A DNA stretch of 64,000 nt from Pterobdella sp. o SKG-2022 (taxonomy: Eukaryota > Annelida > Clitellata > Hirudinida > Piscicolidae). The DNA lies in NCBI GenBank assembly GCA_964035795.1, contig OZ038326.1, positions 648,784 to 712,783 of the forward strand. The letters run 5' to 3'. The notes under the pieces were generated by a model. The model saw only the letters and a program-made list of their open reading frames with translations, did not search any database and had not been told where the DNA came from. Below, in pieces: positions 9,980 to 24,445 of this stretch (position 1 is its first letter; every line of letters starts with the position of its first letter). A program made the translations under genes and the position numbers.

Positions 9980-11400
9980 TCTGAAAAATTAAAAAAAGGA
10001 GTCTATTAAAATTCAATCTAATACAAAAAAATATATCAAAAATTTAGAACTATCTCTTTGAATAGGCTTCAAAAAATTTCACACAATTTTCAAACGAATA
10101 ACCATAAATTAACTTTCCGGCACTAATGTCAATTTTTCTTTTCAAAATGATAAAAATTGACTCCCTTTTAAATTGCTCCTTTCTGATAAAACTATTTTCC
10201 AGTTGAAATACGCATTTTACTCAATTTTTTTGTAGATATGAGCTATAAATCTCAAGAGCGTTAAAATTAATCTCATATAGAAGTCTTATTCACTTTATGA
10301 TTAGTTTGAAATATGATGCTTTCAGTAACCGGCTATGAGACAAAAAGATTTGAAAAAATGAAAAATTCTGAAATATACTTTTAAAATGAGTTTCAATTTG
10401 ATTCTATTATTATAGCTGTTTTTGCCCCATAAATGTACTATAGCTCTTCCACTAATCGACGTAAAAAATTGTTAAATATTTTTCATGAGTACATTGAGAT
10501 GTCTCTAAAAAGTTAAACAATGAAAAACTTATTTATTAACAAAAAAAGTTAATAAATTATAAATTTAATAAAGCTAATCTGTTTACAAAATTGCAAAAAT
10601 ATTGACTTTTTCCCATGTTTTTCTAATACAACCGTTGTCTTAAGACACAGATCGAAAATAAAAATTTTAATCGCTTTTTTAGAGATGCAAAAGCATCTAA
10701 AAACTTCATAAACTTTACTTCATAAAGAGATATTTTTAATTTTACATTAGCCGACAAGCTGTTGTTCTCAATGACCGGATATAAGAAAGTTTGAATATAC
10801 ATGAAAATTATTAATAAATAATTATCTTATAATTACTTTCATAATTATTTTCATCAAAAAATTGAATTAATTTTTTTCAGACTTATACCAAGTCGAAGCT
10901 TGGAATTGAAAAAATATAATTTTTTAAAATGCATGATTTGTAAAAATTCAAACAATTATTAACTATTAGAAAATACAGGATACTTACGATGCCTCTAAAA
11001 GAATATAAGTATTATAATATTAATACCAAGTATCATGCGATGTGAAACTTGCTGGGTCTAATAAATCTCAACTTTATTATTGATCTGATATTGAATTGTA
11101 ATAAAACCCAAGTGTGAAATACTGAACTACTGAGCACTGAAATATACGAAACCTCTCGTCAACTTTGCAACAAAGATGCAAATTTCACACTATTGAGTAT
11201 CTTTGATTAATTATCATTAGGATAGTTATTATTTAGTTTATTGCGATATAATTATATCAGTTTATTGGAAACGATAAGAGATTGGGTCAAAACTGAGGGC
11301 AGTGCTGGTGATGGTTGTTGTTGTTGAGTGCCAGCTTCCAAAGACTCTTCCGACACTCTTTGGAGCGAGTACCGAAAGAAACTTGAAGCTTCGATTTGTT
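9980..11400. other. Non-coding stretch, no gene seen
   Basis: AT-rich sequence without a supportable exon. Short fragments near 10330 and 10770 (AGTAACCGGCTATGAGA-like) resemble 13720-13750, indicating old dispersed or segmental repeats. The 5' flank of the retroelement at 11.4 kb is not clearly delimited. Confidence 0.6.
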
Positions 11401-11419
11401 TGTGACTTTTGGTGAGCAG

Positions 11420-13595
<2,176 letters not shown>

Positions 13596-13904
13596 TAAGC
13601 TAGCCTTACGAAAGGCTTCGTGTCTTTTAATAAATACTTTGTTTGTTGTCCTTACTTTTGGATTTAGGCTATTGTACTTCATCTTCAAGTGCTTGTATTT
13701 CACATCACCCAACAAACTGTTGTTTTTAGTAACCGGATATGAGAAAAAATTATTTGAAAAATAATTCTTTTTACTTTTTTTTTACATTTATATTCCATCA
13801 AAAAATAAATTTTTTCATATTTAAACCCCACAAAAGCTTAAAAGTGAAGAAATATTTTTGAAAAGTCAATCATATATAAATATTCGAAGAAGTATAAGCT
13901 TGCT

Positions 13905-14290
13905 GTTAAGTCAGCACATTCCGCCGCGTGGTCGAAAGCTGTGCCAATTTCCGTTTTAAGAAACTTTTTAGGTGCAGAGGAGCTTCGGGTGGTGGTTGCC
14001 TTCGAGTAGTGGCTAATATTTCTGGCGCCCCAACATGCCTTGGCAAGTGTGGTGTAAGAATGGACGCGAAAGATTACCATGGCCTTTCGTGTCGACTGAA
14101 CGAAGGCAGACTCCCCAGACACGCCGAGATCAACTCCATTATCAAGAGATGCCTGAGGAAGATCGGCTTGCCAAGCATTCTTGAAGCATCAGGGGTCGAC
14201 AGGGGTGACGGTCGTCGTTCTGATGGCATAACGACCTTCTCTTGGAAGCATGGAAAATGATTGGTCTAGGACGCAACAGTTGTCGACGCT
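13905..14290 (+). mobile_element. Fragment of a second, unrelated retroelement-type ORF (decayed)
   Basis: Reading with one frame change gives WSKAVPISVLRNFLGAEEL, then CGVRMDAKDYHGLSC, GRLPRHAEINSIIKRCL and ASGVDRGDGRRSDGITTF. This is the C-terminal signature (C-G...H-GLSC, then a DG...W-x-G-K block) of a widespread animal mobile-element protein I recognise by pattern but cannot name with certainty. After WKHGK the frame continues with TGA and TAG where Ser and Trp would be expected, followed by DATVVDAFS. It is a truncated pseudogene lying directly next to the solo exon at 14.4 kb. Confidence 0.6.
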
Positions 14291-14370
14291 TTTTCGTTAC
14301 TCTCTGAGACTTTTCCAGATAAAATTTTTTCCATTAAATCTATTCCGATTGATAAATTAACCCTCAGCTA

Positions 14371-14436
14371 AGAACTCTGAAACTCCACTAGAAAAGCCAA
14401 AACGCCAACAATGAAAAGAGGGATCAGCTTGAACAT
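14371..14436 (-). pseudogene. Solo first exon of the small secreted protein family
   Basis: MFKLIPLFIVGVLAFLVEF, followed by a stop after two serines, matches the signal peptide MFKLFSFLAVVILVGVVES of the copy at 9.87 kb. A TATA element (14475-14467) again lies 39 bp upstream of the ATG. No downstream exons are present; a retroelement fragment abuts that side. Confidence 0.6.
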
Positions 14437-14539
14437 TTCAACTGTAACTTTCCATAAATTCTCTCGTATTTATACCAAATGGTTTGCATATTTTCACGAA
14501 ACACTCGATAAGTGTCTCTAATCGTGAAACATTTTAACA

Positions 14540-15110
14540 AGTCTTTAGCATTATACAGAATTGCAAAGTTTTATTGATTATGTGAAGATAAGAATTGTTT
14601 TATAAAATAATAATATTTTTAAAAATTTCTTTCAAAATTTATAGATATTTCAAGGTCAAAAATATCAAATTTATAAAGACCTCGGAACTGTTTCATACTT
14701 TTCCTAATTAATTTGCTTTCCGCACTTTTAAGTAACAGAATTGAGTACAACTATCCTTGGCCCTAATGTTTTGTTTTGGGAACATATATTTAAGAAGTTC
14801 TCAAGTGGAGTAGATGAAAAAGTTTTTTGTTCCACTTACCTGCCAAAATATGGCCAATCTTCGCTTGTTATTCGATGCAACTTCCAACTTTGTGAAGTAT
14901 AACAGTTTCAAGTTGAGCAATTCAAAATATTTTTTTAACCCAAGTTTTTTGCCCACAAGGTTAATCCTGCACAAAATAATTTTACCTTCCCTGCATCTAG
15001 AAAATTTCTTCTAAAAATTTGTCGATAATTGTATATGTTTGAAGATTTTACTGTGTTGAAAAATCACGAAATTGAAACATATGATGATTTTTTCAAAAGC
15101 CAAACCGTAA
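14540..15110. other. Non-coding stretch, no gene seen
   Basis: AT-rich. A short frame at 14814-15014 has no recognisable protein content. Sequence from about 15085 belongs to the flank shared with the foldback element copy at 41.4 kb. Confidence 0.5.
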
Positions 15111-15286
15111 AATGAATATAATTTCAGAAGACTAGTAAGGTTATTACGATACGAAGCTTTTCGTTAACAACGTAACATTTTCAAGTATGAGAAACATTCA
15201 TTAACCCTCATTGAAAATGTTACGTTGTTAACGAAAAGCTTCGTATCTTAATTAACTTTTTAGTGTTCTGAAATTATATTCATTCG
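15111..15286. mobile_element. Foldback (MITE-like) element with about 78-bp inverted arms
   Basis: The left arm (AATGAATATAATTTCAGAA, then GATACGAAGCTTTTCGTTAA and CAACGTAACATTTTCA) is mirrored on the right (TGAAAATGTTACGTTG, TTAACGAAAAGCTTCGTATC, TTCTGAAATTATATTCATT). The loop is about 20-25 bp and the arms have a few mismatches. A left-half copy lies at 41417-41521 in a PHKA intron and shares extra flank (GATTTTTTCAAAAGCCA) beyond the arm. No coding capacity, so a non-autonomous DNA element is likely. Confidence 0.8.
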
Positions 15287-15356
15287 AGGCATATGAATTG
15301 TTGATGTTTTCGAAAATAAAGGCAGATTATTTAAAAGCGATATAACTTTGGAATTT

Positions 15357-16460
15357 ATGATGTTCACCAGGTTTCATTCATCTGAACCTTTACAAAGATC
15401 ACAGAAGCATGAGGCCCACCAGGTGATAGTACGTGGCATGAGGTTGGAGGACTGCGATAAAGTTTATCAGAACTGCAGAGTGAGTCAAAACATATTTCCA
15501 AATTATTATTTATTGGTAATATATAATAATAAATAAAAATAATATTAGATCAAGTATCCCAACCTATAAAATAAGATATGATTTTAAAACAGGAATTTTT
15601 GTGATTCAGAAAAATTGGTTAGAGAATAAGTTTGCTGTGGACAGATTCATCAGCAAGAAAGGTAGAAAAGGATTATCATAAGATATACTCAGCATGGCGC
15701 AATATTTCTTCCACACGTATTTTGTGGAACAGAAATCTTAATTGATTACTTTAAACGGACTTTAGAGTAGACTTCAACAACGCCTTATCATTAATTAGGG
15801 CTGAAACTTTTCAAGCTGAATCTTTTGGAAGTTTTTTGGCCTACTAAAAGTATTCCCCATTTCTATACTTCGAAAAAAAAAATTTTCTGAAATACGTACG
15901 ATGCCTCATAAATAAAAATGGTTTTCTTCTAATATAGAAACCGCAATCTGTACTTTTTATTTCTTCTCTGAAGCATTCAGGGTGAGTGGGTTCAAAGAGA
16001 AGTACAAGGGGCTGGTGGCCCGAGCAGGTGTCATGTTAATTTATTGTGCTCTATCTACACATACAATTTTGATTGTTTTATATTATTTCCAAATTGGTTC
16101 CATTGAAGCTCTTCAAACCACCACAAGCCAATGGAAACGAGTTGATGGCAGGGTCGATGTTGTATATGGTGTTTTTCGACATGGAGGGACGCAAGATGAG
16201 AGCAACAGAACTCTTTGTTAGGAGGCCTTTTAGAAACCTTGGAATCGCTAAGATGCTGTTAAGAACTCTGTTTAAAGTACCTTCAATGTTTTTTATTTGA
16301 AAATTTGAAGCATGAACATGATATTAATTGGTAGGAAAGCAAAGCCTCTGGCTGCGTTGAGACAGAGTTTGTGAGAGAAAAGAGGAACAAGGCAACAAGA
16401 AAAGCTCATGATGAACTGAAACCTAGAGTAATTCATCTCGAAAATCTCAATTTGAATTAA
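15357..16460 (+). CDS. GNAT-family N-acetyltransferase
   Basis: Exons: 15357-15480 (start MMFTRFHSSEPL, then VIVRGMRLEDCDKVYQNC), about 15611-15660 (KNWLENKFAVDRFISKK), about 15981-16027 (SGFKEKYKGLVARA), about 16145-16276 (SMLYMVFFDMEGRKMRATEL, then FVRRPFRNLGIAKMLLRTLF) and 16335-16460 (ending VIHLENLNLN, TAA). RRPFRNLGIAKMLL fits GNAT motif A (R/Q-x-x-G-x-G/A, acetyl-CoA pyrophosphate binding), preceded by the usual beta-strand 4. The length of about 170 residues suits a single GNAT domain. The substrate cannot be told. There is no signal peptide or membrane segment, so it is probably cytosolic or nuclear. It converges with cullin-3 some 450 bp downstream. Confidence 0.75.
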
Positions 16461-16906
16461 TCATTTGGTTTACAACTGAAGCTTCGAATGACAGATGCAC
16501 GAGAACTTGAAAGTAGGGACAATTGATTTGAGAAGATGAGAATGTAATTAGTCCATATTGACTACTTCAAATCAAACTATCATTCAAAAACCTTTACCAT
16601 TAGGACTCTTTGCCTTTGTTCAACTGTGCCTAAACTTTTGACAGACTCCAACAGTTACAAACTATTTGAAAAAATTTCTCTCGAACAAATTTATTTAAAA
16701 TTTTGAAATAAATAAAAGCTCAATTGATAAAATAGTTTTAAATTTTGTCAGTAAACCTTTGATCTGTCCTACAGTGATATGGAAAATAATGACTCAAATT
16801 AAAATTCAATAACCATTTTGCAACTATGAGTATAAAAATTCGTCGACTATGAAAACTAGGAGGTTTCCTAATTCATTTAATTTACAAGTGTTTGCCCTCC
16901 TTCCCC
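16461..16906. other. Intergenic, convergent GNAT/CUL3 3' ends
   Basis: No gene seen. AATAAA-type signals occur on both strands (for example about 16708-16716), as expected between two converging transcription units. Confidence 0.5.
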
Positions 16907-19900
16907 TCACGCCACGTAGCTGTATACTTTTCTGTGGAGATGAGTGTATGTGTGTGGAGGCAGGTGTATGTGTGCGTGGAGGTGGGTGTATGTGCTTCTC
17001 AATTCATGCACAGTTGACTAAGTTTCATGATGAATAAAATAAACAAAACATAATGTATGTTAATCTAATGATAACAACAAAAACAAAACACTGTCTCCTA
17101 CCGATCTTCTGGAGACCTCGACAAATAATCCCTTTCAATCAGCCCCTCTATACGTTTCTTAATCACCACTGGACTGGGCAAGAAGCGTACCTTCAGTTGT
17201 TCCATTACCTGTTTGTGTGCGTGTTTTGTATATATATGTGGGAAAAAGTGAAAAAAACAAAAAATAGACAGATAGATAGATAGACAAATAAACAGACAGA
17301 CACAGACCTCGGCAACAAGGATGTTATGTTGCATCTTCTTCCTCGCCTTCATTATGCGAACAATGGCGGCTTCAATCGTGGCAAGGTTAAGGAAACATCA
17401 ACCTCGCCACAATACTCTCTTACGCTGTGTGCTTATTGGAGTTTTGAAGGCAACACACAATAACAACCACAGTATCTTATAATGAACTGCGTATGTTTAT
17501 GTCAAACCTATCACTATGTAGACCAAGAAATATTTTAACATACGCGTTAAACAATACTAAATCCTTTCATTTGAATAAAAAAAACTGAACGCTATAAAAA
17601 TGGCATTAGCTAGATATAAAGATGGTGGCAAAGGATATTCATGTTTGCGATCCTCATCCACCTTGCTCCTCGTCTCTATCCGTTCAGGCTCTGTATCCCC
17701 TTTGTTCGCCACTGATTATATCATAATTATAATACAAATATATAGCAAAACAAAAAATAATTTTGCGATTTTAGGAAATATAAAATAAATGTTATAAAAT
17801 TAATAATATTGATAAAATAAAAAAGACATGGTCAAAAAGTGAATGATGATGGTTATCAAAACTGACCAGACTGTATCTTGACTCGATACAGCTTCGAGGT
17901 GAACTGTTCATTGACGCTGAATGAGTGACTGCCCTCGATCTCTTTCGTCTTTGGCTCCTTTGTCAACACTCTGCATACCATAATAATCATTGAAAAAAAT
18001 AAATATAAAATGATAACAATTAAAACGTCAAATAACAAAAGCAATATATAGTTATATTAATAGTAATAACAAGAAAAAAAATGATAAAAGCCGGAAGACC
18101 TTTGAGCAATCTTGCCCAGTGCCAGGGACTGCAGGGCCCTCATGAGGTCCTTGTCTGGGATGTCTGTTTCCTTGCGTACCTGAGAGCCGTTATCGTTTCA
18201 GTTAAATAATAGCAATAATGTGAAAACAATATTAACAAAAAAAAAACATCAAAAAACAACACAAATTTTGAACCTCTTCATAAGTCCAGGTATCTTGTAC
18301 GTTGAAGAGCATCAAAATTACCTGGAGTAGTGAAAGGGGAGTGGAGAAGGGTGGTGTGGTAGAGATGGGTGGTGTGGTGAAGGATGGTGTTAGTGGTGTG
18401 ATGGAAAAAAGCATGAAATCAAACATTCTCATGGCACCCACCATTTGATAGGTGGAAACTTGAAGTATGTGTTTCCTGGTGACATTTTTATCTGTTGGAG
18501 CATCATCATCTCCTAAAGAAGTACTCTGTGTTGTCTTTTTGGAGCCGTAGAAAAAGGCGTTGAGATCAGCAGAGCCGTGTTGTGGCTGCAAACTTAATCT
18601 CCTCCCCGTGTGTTTGCCGAGATAGAACCTGGTGGGATGTTTTTTGTTTGTGGTTGTTGGAGGTACTTGTTCATGGGTATTGTTGATAGTGATTGATATT
18701 CTTGTGTGGTAGTTTTGCTTGACACTAATCTTACATTACTCAGCAAAAATGATTCTCAGACACAAAAATCACAAAGCCACATTATTACACCACCACACCA
18801 AATTACAACACACACCACCACAACAAATTACAACATACACCTTCTGAAAGTGTCGAAAGCTTGTCTGGGTGAAGTGGGAATGTTGCAGGTAGTGGTGGAG
18901 GATTGGAAGGGCCAGAACCCCGTAGTCAACACTCTCACCAACATGTCCACGCCGTATAAGGAGGTCTGCGTGGTGGAGGTTACTGTGATGGTGAGTTGAA
19001 TGGTGATGGAGGTATGAATGGTGGTAACTGTGATAGTAATGATAGAGATTATTATTGTTGTTGTAGTAATGGTTAGCCTGATGACAGCAATAATGAGAGG
19101 ATAGTACTAATTAACCAACTCCTACCCTTCATCCCCCCCCCCCCCCACAAGCCTACCGCACCTTGGAGTTGTTGACGTGTTGCTTGAACTCTTCCATGAT
19201 AGTGTTAGACACAGTCATGTCCTTGAACATGCCCTCCAACTTTGAAGTGAACTGACATCCACATTCCGTCTGTGTGGGTGTGTTTGTATGAAAAAAGATT
19301 TTGAGATTTTTATGTGTTGCATGAGATGAGATACAACAAAACAAACAAATGAACAAAAACACAAATAAAACATCAAGGAGTACACACATCAACACACATT
19401 ACCTTCAACTTTGAGATCATGTTTTTCTCTGAATCATCTGATGCACTCTTATTTAACAACAGCCTCTTGGCCAAATGCTGCTTATAATATCGCTCAAAGA
19501 CATCTTTTTCCTGTAGAAAACGGAAAAGAATCATGCTCTTGTCTAAGACAGCTTCCATTTCCTGTTCACTCATCTGTGTGGTGTTGTGGTAATTGAGATT
19601 GAGTTTAAAATTACTTATACACCAATGATAATATAAAGTTTAAACTCGATTTGCGTCAAATAAACATTCAAGAAAAGTAACTGTTAAAAACAATTAATAA
19701 CTTGTTATAAAACAAACGTAAAACAACAAAACACACCCCCTTGACTCCCTTCTTGAGTCGGTCATCGATGAAGAGGGATAGGTACTCGGGGGACTTTGGG
19801 TTGAGGTTGATGAAGTATTCAAAGTCACTTGATATGGTCTGCTTGAAGAGGCGGTCATTGGCAAATGACTCGTGTAAGAAGTGGTCAAAGCGGTCCTTCA

Positions 19901-22900
19901 AGTCCAGTAAGCTCTGTGCATGTGTTGGTGTACTAATGTATGTATATTAATTATGTTTGTATGTATTTGTTTTGATGTTATGCGTATCTGATGGTTGAAT
20001 GTGAACATACCCACCTGTATGTACGCGATGGCATTGACTCCTTGGTTGTCCTCAGTCACCAAAGACTTACCTGATTGGTCGAAAATGTGAATTTTAACTA
20101 CCCTATGAATAATTATCCTTAAAAAATATAATAAAAACACCAAAAATAAAAATAATAGTTATTATTATGATGGTTTTTGTTGGCACCTTGTTGCCTGAGA
20201 AAACCACTGATGCAGTCACATATGGTCTTGAGACCATCCTTGACCACTGAGAACAAGCGGTACATGCACTCCAGGTCTGTGAGAAGGATAAGAATGATAA
20301 TAAAGATGAGAAGGTTGATGAAAAAAGAATGAAAGAAAAAGAAATGAGAAATAAACAAGAATGGTAAAAATACAGTAGAGATGATGGAAAGTGATGATGC
20401 TTGAAGCTAACCTTCAGTTTTGTTGTTCTTCAACATGTGCACTACTCCGGAATTTGGCATCTGATTTCAATAATAACAATAATAAATATTCTGTTGTTAT
20501 TATTATTATTGTTATGAATATTAATATTAACATCAAGTGCTCACTTCAACAATAGTCTTCATATGCTTTCTTATTAATTCTTCTTGCACCACCTGGCAAG
20601 TAAACGAATTCATTACAAAATATACTTTTATATGAAAAAATCCAAAAAATAAAACCCCACAAACCAGTTAAATTATACAGTGGGCACCTCAACAAACTAC
20701 ACCAAAAAATCCCCATTATCAACCCCAACCACCCTCACCCAAAACCTCCAACCCACACCCACACAACCAACCCCCTCACCCTAACAATGGGCTCTTTGGT
20801 GGACTTGTCGAGATAGTGCAGGGCCCTCTCTTGCTCCTCATGTATACGAACTTCTACCTTTTTGATGTACACTGAGGCACTGTTCTCTGACAAGAAGTTC
20901 TCACTCTCGAGCTGGTGTGAGGGAGGTTTGAAGATGGTGGAGTGGACGGGTTTTGAATGGTGAATAGTTATGTTTTGTTAAATTTGCTTAAAGTTGAACA
21001 CTGAAAATTCTTGAAAAACAAACTTTATAATTCAGATTATAAAACTCAAATGTCATTGTAACAAGTCAAGCACAAAAACACAAACACACCCGATAGAACT
21101 CAGCGGACTGGATGAGGAATGGTTTCTCAAAGTCCTCCTCATAAACACTCCTCGAGTCCACCCCCAACATCACCAACATCTGACATGCATTCCTCACAGC
21201 GCCTCTGATTGGTGGGAGAAGTTGGATTCATAAAATGAATAACAATTTGGAATTTAATAATATTGCTTAGACATTTGATTACAAATTTTTTTCCAACTCA
21301 GAACCGCATACAAAAACACACACACACCACATCAAACATACCATACCATATATACCACACCACACGAACCACCTCACCCATATACATTCACACACACTAC
21401 CACAAACAACCCCCAACCCACCCACCTATCGACCACCTCTCCACTACGCTCTTTAGCCACCATGGACAGGAGGGTCTCCTTGAGGTTGTGGTGGATGGGT
21501 GGGTGTCTGACGATCTGGTCCCTAAAGATCATCAAGCCCAGGTTGTAGACGTTGTCCACGTTGTTCTGTTGCACGTACACACGGTCCTGTGCGTGTGTTG
21601 ATATATATGAGTGTGTTTGTATGTGTGTGTGTATGTATGAGTAAACATGTATAAATATAAACACATGAGTTCTCAAGATTAACCACATACCATAACACAC
21701 ACACCCAAGACAACTCATAGAATTACACACACACAAATACAGCTCACAGTACACCAACCATGTACATAAGGATGTCCCTGATCATCACCATGGAAGTCTG
21801 ATGGTCACCCCAGGCCAGGTTCAACACTTGCAAAAAGTTGTTGCGCAAGGAGTCCAACACTTCCTGTCGTACCTGTGGTGTGGTGGGTGAAGGTGGTGGT
21901 GGTATTTAATAAGTTGGATAGCAGTTGTAACATTGAAAACTTAATGAATACTTACACACCGCCCACAAAATCGACATTAAATACACACACACAGGCACCT
22001 TATTTACAAGATGGTCAGTGACTACATCCCTCATCCCTGTGTACAACTTCTCTCCATGCTTGTGTAACACCTAATTATTATTATTATTCTTTTATTTAAA
22101 TTATGTTTATTCTTATTAACAATGAAAGTCAGGTTTTTTAAAATAAACAGATGTTTCCAAGCATTGAACAACAAAAAAAAACCTTACAATAAGTTTCATT
22201 GGCATAACACATAATGGAGATGGCATGGGAAGAATAATAAAAAAAACGATAGATATTTTTTTTATTATTACTGTTATTGGTATAAACAAATTATTTTTTA
22301 TTTATTTTAGAATACATTGAGAAGCCAATTAGAATTGGAGGTATATAAGCTTTCTTGAGAGTTTGAATAAATATTCAGAATTTTTACAAATAAACTCATG
22401 GAAAATAATACCTATAGAAAACAAGGAACAAAAATGATGTCTAGCAGAAAACTTAAAGCTGAAACATAAAAGCAGAATGAAGTATTTAAATATGAAAAAT
22501 AAGGATAATATTATTAAAATGAAAAATAACAAAAGCAACATCAACATAAAAAACTATGAAAACAAAAACAATTAATATAGCGATAGATGAGAATAAAAAA
22601 TGAAACAATACAAAAAATGACAGCAATAAAAAACACTAAAAATAGCCTCAAAAGTTGACTAAAAATAGCCCAAACCTCACCAACCATGGTATATGCATTC
22701 CTGTACAGCTCTTCGAATGACAAGCCACTGTTGTTTTTTTTCTGGATTTCCTGGATGGCACTCTTCAGCAGGTTCCATATGTTGTTCACATACCTCTCGT
22801 CCATCGTCACCTGTGGTGGGTAGAGTGGTTTGGTGGGGGCTTTTTTGGTAGTGATATGATGATGATATCACTTGTTATATGTTGACACTGTAACCTTATG

Positions 22901-23499
22901 AAACATTAGTGCTAATGTTGCATGATAAGGTTAAATTAATGGAAAATAAAATTCTTTCTATGAAAAAAGTATATGAGCTTAGTTATATCTTACATTATTA
23001 AGTGTCACTTGATAATGTAAGATACTTACAAGAAGCTTTGTTTAATAAGTTACTCAATAAACCAATGCTTTTTTTTATTCTATGAAATTAATAGTAGACA
23101 TTTTGTTTCAAATGTTGTAAAATTTTGATAACTGATAGATTGTAATTGATTGAATATAGTATCTTATGTAGTGTAACAAAGTTTCATTGGAAATTCGTTC
23201 GAGTTCCATAGAACTCATTTGGCTGTTTTGAGTGACAATATATGAATGTTCTGGATATTCTACAATATTAAAATTGAAAGTAGAAGTTAAAATTAAGACA
23301 AAAGACATTGAATTTCTTTAAAACAAAACCACATGCAAAAAATAGCATTTAAAGCATGAGTTTTGAAATAAGGCATAAATGAATAGCTAAAAATTCTTAT
23401 AGTTATAATACGAATAATTTTAATTGGTGGAATAATACTCACGGGAAAAGCCCTGATTCTCATTTTCGTATCTTTTTTTATTGGCTTGGTTTGATTCAT
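16907..23499 (-). CDS. CUL3: Cullin-3, complete
   Basis: This is the scaffold of CRL3 ubiquitin ligases, binding BTB adaptors through its N-terminus and RBX1 through the cullin homology domain. It starts at 23499 ([19 protein letters not shown]). Exons then run leftward: 22670-22810 ([17 protein letters not shown]), 22010-22070 ([16 protein letters not shown]), 21760-21873, 21427-21590 ([15 protein letters not shown]), 21090-21215, 20785-20915, about 20540-20595, 20412-20460, 20190-20272, 20031-20070, 19740-19917, 19403-19572 ([17 protein letters not shown]), 19158-19250, 18850-18969 ([14 protein letters not shown]), 18430-18630, 18270-18317, 18099-18180, 17870-17970, 17639-17711, 17308-17377, 17113-17208 and 16907-16931 (KVYSYVA, stop). 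The neddylation region [14 protein letters not shown] lies at 17308-17377. It appears intact and close to human over its length. The intron 17378-17638 is U12-type. Confidence 0.96.
17378..17638 (-). other. U12-type (minor spliceosome) AT-AC intron of CUL3
   Basis: On the minus strand the intron begins ATATCCTT (17638-17631), the exact U12 AT-AC donor consensus. It ends in AC (17379-17378), with TTCCTTAAC (17394-17386), the exact U12 branch-site consensus, about 10 nt before the 3' end. Removing it joins DEDRKHE to IEAAIVRIM in frame, as in cullin-3 orthologues. No GT-AG alternative gives this join. Confidence 0.93.
22995..23065. repeat. Palindromic repeat in CUL3 first intron
   Basis: ATCTTACATTATTAAGTG is followed by TCACTTGATAATGTAAGAT, a near-perfect inverted repeat of about 18-bp arms. 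It then continues with AAGAAGCTTTG and TTAATAAGTTACTC-like sequence related to 8870-8930. Confidence 0.6.
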
Positions 23500-24445
23500 T
23501 TGTGTACCTAGCGGGTTTCAAGCATCAAAGCTTTGCGAGGTTCGAACTAATCTAAAACCGAATACGAAACAAAAAAGACTCAAAAGAAATATTTGAAAAC
23601 TTGAAATTTTGTTCAAGAGATATAAAATAAGATGAATTTTTTTAATATATATTGAATAATGTTTTGTAATTTTGTTTTATTTTAAACGTATTTTTAATAA
23701 AATTATTTATTTTGAAAAATTGCATTCAGGACAAGCAGAAACTAACCGACGCTTAATTATTCCTTGAAAATAAAATTTTCAAAGTATTGTTGAGATTTTA
23801 AGTCATTTTTTCATTAAATTATAGATAAATTACTTGAGATAGTTTCTTATAAAAACTTCAAATACTAAATTTTGTTCATATCCTTCTAATCACTGGTGCA
23901 ATAAAAAATATTTAAAAAATGTGAAGTTTAGGACTAATTGAAATCATAATAAGTTCTGAAATTAATTTGGAATAATTTTACATTTCTGCATAATAATGGC
24001 CGCAAGGATTATGTTCAAATCTAAGTTTCTTTATATTAATGCAGACAAAAGCTCCATAATCTGTGAATATTGATTTCATTCTTTTAATCAGTTTCTATGA
24101 TTTTGTTATAATTAAATTAATAAAAAGTACACTTAAGTGCATTATAAACTTTATAAAGTTTCCATAAACACAAAAACCGATTGAAATAATTATAATTTAG
24201 AATATCAAAGCAAACTTAAACTTAAAAACAAAAATTAATTAAAACTAAAAAAAACAGCAAAATAAATAGCAATAATAACGACAACAACATAACCATCAAA
24301 ATAGAAGCATCACAAAAAAATAAATGTTTTTGTCCTGCTTCCATAGAGTAGCTTCTTCTTGGATTGGTTACACTCTGATGGTAAAAATTTCTTTTTCATT
24401 AATCAAATAAACAATTAGTTAGTCGACGAGGTATAACTTCGGCAG
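23500..24445. other. Intergenic between divergent CUL3 and NOX genes
   Basis: About 0.9 kb of AT-rich sequence, likely holding both promoters. A possible short exon at 24347-24377 (SSFFLDWLHS) could belong to the NOX N-terminus, but its phase does not join the next exon. Confidence 0.5.

Noticed and set aside
21263..21757. Plus-strand 112-codon ORF and neighbouring Thr/His-rich frames
   Set aside because: The plus ORF is opposite to the CUL3 exon at 21427-21590; the remainder is CA-rich intron.
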